Source of the DNA: Periplaneta americana
Lineage: Eukaryota > Arthropoda > Insecta > Blattodea > Blattidae
DNA length: 64,000 nucleotides
NCBI RefSeq assembly: GCF_040183065.1
Contig: NC_091123.1
Location: 8,253,001-8,317,000, forward strand
Direction: 5' to 3'
Shown here: piece by piece, positions 55,537-64,000 of the stretch
How the letters are laid out: every line of letters starts with the position of its first letter
Position numbering within the stretch: the stretch's first letter is position 1
The notes under the pieces: model-generated
Database searches by the model: none
What the model was told of the DNA's origin: nothing
What the model saw: the letters and a program-made list of their open reading frames with translations, nothing else
Translations under genes and position numbers: made by a program

Positions 55537-56380
55537 GGACCGTTACCACAGAGGAAGGTTAATTTCACAGATCATCCAAATACAAAGGGAAAACATGGAT
55601 GAATATATATTATATATTTATCCATGAGGAATATATCTCTTACTTGGATATATCTCTTATATATCTAACTTGGAATATATCTCTCTTGGATTGCTCTCTT
55701 TGTATCATATTTCTATTGTTGTGGAGAAAGTCTGATATTTAATATTAATTAAAATATATACATAATGAAGTTGACGTCAAAATTACACATCATATAGATA
55801 CTAATCTGTATTCATTTTAATTTAACGTTCGTTTTTAACTTGATTCTTTTAATTTTCTCTCCAAATTGCATGAAAAATTGAACCGTGTTTATGCACCTTT
55901 GCAGAATAAAGTGAAGATTAGATATTTGTGCGCGGGTCCCACTTTAAATGAATCAAATGAAATCTATTGACAATCAGTGTCGCCAATGCAGTAACTTTCT
56001 GGCTAAATCTATTGTACTACCGTGTTAGAGCGTAATATTTTTATGAAATTTGTATTGTTGATATAGGCCTAGATTCTGAGGTATAGGATATGCAAGGTAG
56101 CGGTATTTTAATTGTTATTGTGGCAAATAATATCATATTGTTACATTGATAATGATAACAAATAGAATTAGCGACTCCAACACTGATGCATAGGAGCTTG
56201 TTAAATATCATATTGGCAACCTTGAGATTCTATGAGATGCGTTTTGTTGTTAGGCCGGTAAGCAGTTGTAATCTAATGAATTTGTATTGTTCTTGACCAG
56301 AGTGGCCAGAAAATCTAAAAATTTATAGGAATTTTTAAAATATATTTTAACTTCACAAATTGATATTGATTATAAAAATA

Positions 56381-59300
56381 ATGGAAGAGCCGCCTATGAA
56401 GAAGAACACAGTCCGTTATTTGCAATTCTACAACGATGATTGGGAAAAGTTACCCATATTTAAAGGTAATAGAATGTAGTTTTTATAGTTAATGTTCTAT
56501 TAGTAGTTTAATTTGATTTTGAATTCAATTAGATAAGTAATGTATGATCATATGCACAAACTAAAATCAGTAAGCTTTAGGACAATAACTTAATTTGGTA
56601 AATCGTAAATTCATGATTAACTTAAAATGTGTGACCTTTCTTTTAGATTTCTGAGAAATAGTGGGGTTAAGAAAAGTATGTGAAGCAATTATTTTTATTC
56701 CCAAATGTTTTCGTTTTCATTCTGATTAGCCAGGTGGCCCTGTTTACCTAATATAACGGTAAGTAATCAAATGTTGGAAAAACTTCCGGATTTTCTATAG
56801 CATGCGAAACTGAAGGCTTTTTGAATAGGAAAAATGTTTTTCAGGGGGGAAGGTAGTTTGGAATGTGAAGAATTCATGTAGGACGTCAGTTCACTTGAAA
56901 ACGTATTAGAAAATACGTAAAGATTGGAAAGAATTGATCGGTGTAAACTTGTAGGCCTAAGTTATGTTTTATTTAACGACGCTCACAACTGCCGAGATTA
57001 TATCAGCGTTGCCGGTGTGCAGGAATTTTGTCCCGCAGGAGTTCTTTTACATGCTAGTATATCTATTGACTTGAGCCTTTCGCATTTAAGCACACTTAAA
57101 TGTCATCGACCTGGGCCGGGATCGAACCCGTAACCTCGGGCACAGAAGGTCAGCACTCTACCGACTGCGTCACGCTGGTCGACTTGTTCGGTGTAGGTAA
57201 CCGAAAAGTGATTATTTAACATGTAAAATAAAGAAGTCGAAATGCATGCACTTATTACCGGTATATGCAAGACATATCAAAAGCCTAAACTAACCTAATC
57301 AAATCAAACCTGTCACATTTGTATATGCATCCATATGAAAAGCCTAAACTAACCTACTCAAACCAGTCATAGATTAGTATATGCAAGGCATACAAAAAGT
57401 CTAAACTAATCTCATCTGGGTGAATGTAGAATATCTAACGCCCACTGAACGAATATTTCACTTTTATCACTGCCATTGTTGCGCTATAATCGTATATGCA
57501 AGGTAGGCTATAACAAAAACCTAAACTAACCAAACCTAACCTGTCAAAGAAGCAACAAGTTATACTAAATATGTGTAAAATTGGCCTATGTCTCTATAGT
57601 GGGCGGGACATAAGTAACATTGACCCTAATGGGACCGGTCACAGATTTCCACTCCGTGGAACTTAGAAAAATGCGAGTTGGACGTTTCAGTGTCGCGTGC
57701 TATAGATAAGCCAAACTTTCTAAAGTGACACGCTAGTTTTCTTTTAAGGACCATTCTTTCTTGCATGGAGCGTCATGTTTGCTTTTGCTTTATCCTATAA
57801 TGTACTATGGCTTTCAAGAATAATTTACAAGCTGCTGTAAACATGTTACTACTCTTCCTAAGCTTGTCTGTGCACTCTAGCAGTCAGGGTGTAATATACT
57901 AATTATGTTATATTATCAAAACCGTTAATAATTAGATTATATTCAATGCTCATGCTCCGTACATAGAGAATTGAAACAGATGAACAAGAAAACAAGATGC
58001 AATGCTGCCAACACTTCTAGTAGCCTATATCCTCTTCTTTCTTAAGGCATTACTAATGGCTTCTGAATATCTGTAGTTCATATTGTGACCCATAGATTAT
58101 GCTAATGGTGCAATACATTGCAGAAGTAAATTGTTGTGAAAGGAACATATGAGAAAATTTGTCATCTAAATGATGCTAAGTAAAAGTTCAGTTCATGGAC
58201 AGTCTGGAAAAAGGTTTTGTTGCACAGATACTTTATGAGACCTAGAAAGGAGGCAGTGTGCATGATCAGACATACAACAAAACAAAACTAATTTTATTAC
58301 CTCTTGTGAACGAGGTCACTCGTCCTCTGATCATGCCCACTGCCTCCTTTGTGGGACTTATGAACTATCTGTATGACAAAACTTTTTTCTAAGACTGTAC
58401 ACCAGTTTCCTTCCCGCAATATTGTTTCGGATGGATAGATGTTTCCCTTATTGAATGCATGAAGATCCAGGTAACATTTCAAAAGGAGTAATCCAAAAGA
58501 AGGGAGATAATCATGAAAATACTGTGCGCGGAGATTGAATTACATTGCTTCTGGTATAGTTATAGGCCTGAACGGCAAGCATTATTGCCCACGAGAAACA
58601 ATTGGAAACTTCAAACGTTCGACCATAGCACAGTACAGGTTTCAGCGCACTGCAATAAACTGGAAAGAGACCCCCACAAAATATATTAAAGGACCTGTAA
58701 AAGACATTTTCAATTTTGAGTGGTGTACTTAAACCAGACAATTACGCAACACAGTTCTTTTTCATTATGGTGTGTGGTAATTTGAGTATAAGTTACAATT
58801 TACTGGAAAAAACCTTAACTTAATGGTCATACACATGCCAATTTTATATATATTGTCTACTTCGCAATTGCCTATGATGCAGTGTTAAACACTTGTGTGA
58901 AACTTCGATATCTCCCCACACTACACACAGAAGATCAAAACTTTTCTCGGCTTCACTCGCTTAATCCATCTAACTCATCAGACTTCAGTCCTGTGTGTGT
59001 GGTGAGAGGAGATATCGAAGATTGGTCAACATTTGTTGACACTGCCTGGCAATAAAAAAAAACTGTTTTTTTTTTTTTTTTACAAGCCTGTGAACTGACA
59101 CATCACATTCAAAGCAGTATTGCTGGAAAACTAGCTGGCTGTGATACAGTAACCAAATTTATGTATGTGAACATTACACATGTTTAGAACAAGTGGACAG
59201 CTTCAAATACTTGGGTGTACTATAAGTAGTAACATGAGCTGCTGCCAGGAAGTCTAAAGGAGAATAGCAATGTCAAAGGAAGCTTTTAATAGGAAAAGAA

Positions 59301-60635
59301 GCATCTTCTGCGAACCTCTAGAAACAAAACTAAGGAAAAGACTAAGTTAGTGAAGTGCTTTGTGTGGTGTGTGGCATTGTATGGGGCAGAAACATGGAAG
59401 TTATGGAAAAGTAAAGAGAAACGACTAGAAGCATTTGAAATGTGGATATGGAGGAGGATGGAGCATGTAAAATGAACAGATAAAATAAGAAATGAAGTTG
59501 TGCTAGAAAGAGTGGGCAAAGGAAGAATAATGCTGATACTGATCAGAAAGAGAAAAAGAACTTGGCTGTGCCACTGGCTAAGAAGATATTGCCTACTGAA
59601 AGATGTACTGGAAGGAGTGAACAAAAGAAAAGTTCAGGGTAGAGTATCAGGTGTTAGACAACATTAAGATAGCCTGCAGTACATGGATCATATGTGGAGA
59701 CTAAGACAAAGGCAGAAAATAGGAAAGACTGGAGAATTCTGGATTTGTAGTGAATGACCTGCCCTTAGGCAGAACATTCTGAATGAATGAGAATATGTTT
59801 TTAATAAATGTAGTAATATATGAATAATAGTTTCTTAGTAAATTATAGTTTAGAAACGTGAGATAATTTGGGTACATTTTTTATAGGTCAATTGACAATT
59901 TATTAATCTAGTTTTTCATTTCAGTTCGTGTCACACACACACATTCTGGTTGATGAAAGACAAATAAATATTCAAAGTATTATTTTGTCTTAATTTCAAT
60001 GGCAGATATTTTTAATTTACAAAAGTCCTATCAAGAACTTCAGTATTGACTAACTGACATTGTCTGCCTTGTCTTGTTAATTAAACATTTTCAGATACCT
60101 ACATAACCTGAGCATTCTGTCCCAAGTTACATACACTGACCTATGGTTGGCGTAATTTGCATTTTTGAGGACTTCAGAGCATGTTTTACTGCAGTAATAC
60201 ACATTATACCCAAATTTATTCATCTGTAGGGTAAATTGGGTACCAGTTAAAGTTAGAGTTATTATTATGACTTGAAAATACAATAGAATCACTCTAGAAA
60301 GTCATTGTTAGTCGATACAAAAAACTGACTGGGAAATTTTATCATGGTAACAAGCTATGAGTCTCTAAACTTAAAAAAGGCTGTTTCTTATACCAAAATT
60401 ACACCTATGAGTTAGACCACTCTTGTTTCCAGATTCACAACTCAAGATTAATGCTTCTAAATGTATTTTGCTGTCTGCAGAGTGGCTTGCTCCTGTACCT
60501 GATAACAAGAACAAAGCATTCTGCAAATATTGCAGGAAACAGTTCCGTGCCCATAGAACAGACCTTCGTACTCATGCCCGCTCGAGGAAGCATCAGAGAG
60601 CAGGAGATGCGTATGCCAGCTCTTCTACAAACAAG
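56381..60635 (+). CDS. BED/C2H2-like zinc-finger protein, 5' exons (partial)
   Basis: Exon 1 is 56381-56465 (ATG, 28 codons + 1 base, donor GTAATA). Exon 2 is 60481-60635 (acceptor TGTCTGCAG, 2 bases + 51 codons, donor GTACTG). The joined frame gives 80 aa: MEEPPMKKNTVRYLQFYNDD, then WEKLPIFKEWLAPVPDNKNK, then AFCKYCRKQFRAHRTDLRTH and a basic tail. The C-x2-C ... H ... H pattern after a W-L-x-P start is that of BED-like fingers seen in short insect DNA-binding proteins. The codon split across the intron restores KEWLAPV. If the weak GTACTG donor is not used, the frame runs on 48 more codons to a stop ending at 60782. Otherwise later exons lie beyond the window or were missed. Function unknown; probably nuclear DNA binding. 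Confidence 0.72.
56952..57182 (-). mobile_element. tRNA-derived SINE (family B)
   Basis: Reverse-complement relative of 29760-29990 (TTTTATTTAACGACGCTC, AGGAGTTCTTTTACATGC, GGGCCGGGATCGAACCCGTA, TCAGCACTCTACCGACTG). It lies in intron 1 of the zinc-finger gene. Confidence 0.85.
57255..57560 (+). repeat. Degenerate ~59-bp minisatellite
   Basis: Units start GTATATGCA (about 57261, 57319, 57379, 57499) and contain AAAAGCCTAAACTAACCTAA or close variants. At least four imperfect copies, the third followed by a unique stretch. Confidence 0.75.
57562..58197. other. Intronic non-coding stretch
   Basis: No exon, RNA gene or recognised repeat found. Confidence 0.35.
58199..58398. repeat. Foldback repeat, ~72-bp arms
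   Basis: Left arm 58199-58270 and right arm 58326-58398 are reverse complements with scattered differences (ACAGTCT, GTTTTGT, ACAGATA, AAAGGAGGCAGTG, GCATGATCAGA). The loop is about 55 bp. The minus-strand 61-aa open frame across it has no domain. Confidence 0.8.
58903..59020. repeat. Short hairpin repeat with CTTCGATATCTCC ends
   Basis: CTTCGATATCTCC and the following CACA-rich bases (58903-58930) pair with 58991-59020 with a few mismatches. MITE-like size and ends, but no clear target duplication. Confidence 0.65.
59175..59790 (+). mobile_element. LINE fragment: RT thumb to 3' end
   Basis: Plus-strand relative of 15735-16450 (EQVDSFKYLG at about 59190-59220, then AGCTGCTGCCAGGAAGTCTA, AGCATTTGAAATGTGGATAT, GAGGAGGATGGAGCATGTAA). 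It ends in the shared GCAGAACATTCTGAATGAAT. It carries several stops and frame changes. It lies in the zinc-finger gene intron. Confidence 0.8.
59800..60420. other. Intronic non-coding stretch
   Basis: Apart from a short CA run near 59930-59945 no feature is recognised. Confidence 0.35.
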
Positions 60636-60782
60636 GTACTGAGCAGACATCAGGAAAAATGGTTGGGTGGTTGCTGTGTTTGTTATTATTCTTCTGGTTT
60701 GTCCAAGCATAAGCCATATCAGGGATCAGTACCTTGGGAAACACGTGTTGTCAGGCTCAGTCCAAACGAATTTCTTACATAG

Positions 60783-62165
60783 AGCCACTTATGATATTGG
60801 CACCCCGTGCTCCCAACCGATTTTTCAAGGTTTTGGGTCTCTTAAACACTGAAACAAATTACCGGTTTTGAAGGGGTCCCTTGAATTAAAAAAAAAAAAG
60901 AAAAAATACATATTTAGATGTGAATATTTTTTATCCATAATCGTTTTCCCTTTTTTGATTTTTCACTGTCAGAGTAACAAAATCTACATCGACATAAGGC
61001 ATAGTCCTCTTACCCCTCCTTCAATATAATCTCTGTGCTGCATGTTAAGTTGTTTTGACAGCTCTGCAGTGTGTAGGCTAGTTGATTTTAAACTAATTTT
61101 AAGAGTGATATTCACTCGTTCAGTAACTTTTTGTACTTTAAACAGTTTATATTTTTAATAATAATAATAGTAATAATAATGCACAAAATTTAAAATATCT
61201 ATAATGTAAATTGTAAACAATTTTAATAATGCCTCCCTTTGACAAAATTCTGTGTATGCCACTGTCTGAAACACATACTTGGTAGAAGACACTAGTTATT
61301 AGGACTAGGATTCTGTGTTTTATAAAATAGGTATTCGAAATTATTTCTTCTTTATAGCAACTAAATAATAAAAAATAGCTCCAATTTTATGTGATATCAC
61401 TTCATACCTAAATGGTACTAAGCATAATAACAATTAAGTAATAATTTTTAATGTGTTCAAAATAAAAAGCGAAACATAGCTAGATAGATCACACTCAAAG
61501 GAAGAAAGAAAGAAAAATTTATTTCAAAATGTTAAATAAGAAAACAAAAAAGATGTGCGATTGGAATATACTCTTGGAGTCTTTATCTAAATGTCGTAAT
61601 TAACGTTACATATTCGTAACTCACATTACATATTTTCATATTTTGAAATAGACTCTTGTATAGTACTAACAGTGCATTTTTTTATTTATAATTGAAGATG
61701 AGGATGAATATTATGAGGACTAAACAACTTAAGAGGTAAATATGATTATTAACACATCTGTGAAAAAAACAGAAGTTATATTCGTAACTCACGTTATGCG
61801 GCACATGGTTGTATTTAACTCTCATTATTAGCAAAATGGACAAGTCTAAACATGTCATAACTTACCTTAGGCCACTGTCTCTCTATTTATAATAATAAGT
61901 GTATAGTATCAATCTCAGAACCAGACAATTTTGTACACTGAAGAGTTGCTTATAAATAGGTGCAGCAAGTGCTAGTTAGATAAAGACGAATGCCTGGTTA
62001 GACCCCAGAATATTAGATACAGTACCACACTTAATTCCCAACAGTTAAAAACCTACAGATAGTCGCGATATGATGTAGGACTTAAAGCGACTATGAGTAA
62101 GTAAAGATAAAAAAGCTCGTCACTACTAGTCATTATCATGGATACTTTGTAGTACAGTAGACGTC
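60783..62165. other. Non-coding stretch
   Basis: No exon with convincing splice sites or protein similarity was found. It is AT-rich with A-runs. Confidence 0.35.
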
Positions 62166-62169
62166 AAAG

Positions 62170-62812
62170 CAAACAATACTGAAATTATCGCTCATCTGCT
62201 GTCCATGTTTCCCTAGCAACGAAGTATTTATTTTATATGATAGTTTGACATATTGTATGTTCAGTGTTGGGGTTAGTATTGCAATTATGATTCTCACAAC
62301 AGAGGAGAAGGTGTTTATTGTCGAGCATTATTTCCGGTCATACAGAGTGGGGCATCAGAATGGTCCGAGCTTGCGCCACATTAAAGAGCAGTACCAGGAG
62401 CGATTTAACATTGCAGCACCAAATAACACAACAGTGTTAGCTGTCGTTGAGAAGTTCCGTCATACGCGATCAGTCTTATGTTACCTTGCATGTTATAATG
62501 ACTTATCTTGATTTTCAGAATATGTTTGTAATTTCTGTACTCCATATGACTGGAAATAATGCTCGACAGTAAACACCTTCTCCTCTGTTGTGAGAACCAT
62601 AATTGCAGTACTAACCCCAACACTGAATATACAATATGTCAAACTATCATATAAAATAAAGGTAAAAACGTGATAGGCTAGTGTTGTGTCGAATGCACAT
62701 TTCATGTGGGTGGGGATAACTTCCCCTACTGGCGTTCGCCGTATTACGTTTTCGCCAAAATAAATAAATACTTCGTTGCTAAGCAGATGAGCGATAATTT
62801 CAGTACGGTTTG
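62170..62812. mobile_element. Inverted pair of transposase 5' ends (DUF4817-type), foldback
   Basis: Left arm 62170-62349 and right arm 62536-62812 are reverse complements; the left arm lacks about 100 bp present in the right. Each arm encodes the same transposase start. The plus arm (62245-62511) reads MILTTEEKVFIVEHYFRSYR, GPSLRHIKEQYQERFN and NTTVLAVVEKFRHT, a DUF4817-type helix-turn-helix found in insect DNA-transposon proteins. The minus arm reads MVLTTEEKVFTVEHYFQSYG and then leaves the family. The catalytic part is absent in both, so the structure is non-autonomous. Confidence 0.75.
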
Positions 62813-62819
62813 TTTTTTG

Positions 62820-63748
62820 GCACATGCTATATCTCTTCAATTAAGAATTGTGATGAGTGTAGGGGAACAAAGAAGTTTGGCATCATATCCACTTTTTCAT
62901 TGTATGAGTTGAAAATAAAATGCGTTGTGACTGCGAAATATGGAAGATTTTATAAGCAATTCAACAGAGAAGTTTTCATTTCACAGATAACTATACGAGC
63001 AACTGTAGTTAGTTTTAAATTTATCTGTAATAGCCTAAATCAAAACCTGAGATAACATTTTATTAGGATATTTTACAAAGAGAATAATGTTATTAGTAAA
63101 AAGAAGATGATGGATATTATATTATTAAATAACATATTTAAATTACTAACGCAGTAGTTAGTTGGATGGATGGGTAGTTTTTAGATGAGTGGATAGGACC
63201 ATATTCAAAAAACTACAAACAATGTCAGCATATTCTTTCATTAATAAACTTCCTCGTAAGTAATCGTGAAAACTTTGTAACTAATTCAACAGTTAATAAC
63301 AGAAATAAAAATGACTTCTAGGAATTAGATCTATATTCATATTTTTTTGCTTTAAATTTCGTGCCATTTCTTCTTCTTTTCTTTGCCAAAACCTAAATGG
63401 TCTGATTTCAGAATTAGGTTATTGAGTATTGCACATGTCCTGGAACGCCAACATTTTGGAACCAAATAAGAGCAGATAGGCAAGACCAGAGGGAAGGGGT
63501 CGCTTATACTCTGTTGTTTTGTTATACCAGGCTAATCCGGATGGCTGATCAGTAACAAGATATTCATGGTTGGATACGACCGGTGGTGTAAAGCTCGATC
63601 TGTGTAATGCAGAAAGTGAAACAGCAAATATATTATGATAAATTAAATTAATACAGTATTTATTTTATTAGTGTGAAATAACTTAACAAAGGGTATTAAG
63701 TACTGGAAACAGTTCTCCTATACAAATGTAAATGTTTGATTAAATAAA
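62820..63748. other. Non-coding stretch
   Basis: No supported feature. The 81-aa plus-strand open frame at 62810-63055 has no recognisable domain. Confidence 0.35.
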
Positions 63749-63750
63749 TA

Positions 63751-64000
63751 TAGTAGAACCCCGATTATCCGTCACTCTGTTAACCAATTGATGAATTACC
63801 TGTCTTTCTCTCGCTTTTTTTTTCTCCAGAAATACATGAAGTATTGTACATTGTATTAACACGTTATTTTCCTAGAGAGTCCTATTACAAGCCTTTTTCC
63901 TTGTACAGTATGGTCTACTATTCGAATTGTCGTACTGTAAAACTTTTGTATAAAATGTCTTCTACAGGTGTCAAAAGATATCGAAGGAAAAAACTGTAAA
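63751..64000 (+). mobile_element. pogo/Tigger-like DNA transposon, left end, cut by window edge
   Basis: It begins TAGTAGAACCCCGATTATCC (first base changed from C), next to a TA. The next 250 bp follow the copy at 2777-3445 in order (CTTTCTCTCGC, TTCTACAGGTGTCAAAAGAT against the TGTCAAAAGAAACG word there). The right end lies outside. Confidence 0.8.

Overview
The window looks like insect nuclear DNA, most likely from a cockroach or relative (Blattodea, perhaps Periplaneta). It is AT-rich, with small exons, long introns, many tRNA-derived SINEs and LINE/DNA-transposon remnants. The lineage call rests on two conserved insect-type genes and on SINE families I associate with cockroaches and termites, so it is an inference. 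There is no bacterial or operon-like organisation.

Host genes. (1) A complete four-exon lin-7/veli gene lies on the minus strand at 7897-10654 (L27 + PDZ scaffold, 197 aa). (2) A complete four-exon mitochondrial ADP/ATP translocase gene lies on the minus strand at 19442-27475; its introns hold a decayed hAT transposon, several SINEs and microsatellites. (3) The 5' part of a BED/C2H2-like zinc-finger gene lies on the plus strand (exons 56381-56465 and 60481-60635). (4) Two phase-compatible plus-strand exons (12699-12819, 14541-14671) may belong to a gene I do not recognise.

Repeat landscape. From about 31.66 to 55.26 kb there is a satellite with a basic unit of about 257 bp and a longer variant of about 365 bp. 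Part of it is organised as a four-monomer higher-order repeat of about 1,032 bp. It is split by a series of insertions, most with readable target-site duplications: a 5'-truncated Jockey-type LINE with an open ORF2 (33039-36745), a P-superfamily-like DNA transposon with a THAP remnant and a SINE inside it (37078-41151), a LINE fragment that itself carries two tandem 1.88 kb terminal-inverted-repeat (TIR) elements (43896-48357), a second, near full-length but broken Jockey-type LINE on the minus strand (48404-52942), and a 1.5 kb TIR element with 8-bp duplications (53680-55178). The first LINE has picked up a start codon and about a dozen codons from the satellite, giving a chimeric ORF1.

Other regions. 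The 0-31 kb part holds the two complete genes, a pogo/Tigger-like deletion derivative (2777-3445, with a second partial copy at 63751-64000), an old Ty1/copia pol fossil (about 13.8-14.33 kb), scattered LINE and SINE pieces, and a long foldback repeat at 30.08-30.59 kb. The 55-64 kb part holds the zinc-finger gene, a further SINE, a minisatellite, several foldback repeats and an inverted pair of transposase 5' ends at 62.17-62.81 kb. I saw no rRNA gene, no convincing functional tRNA gene and no CRISPR array.
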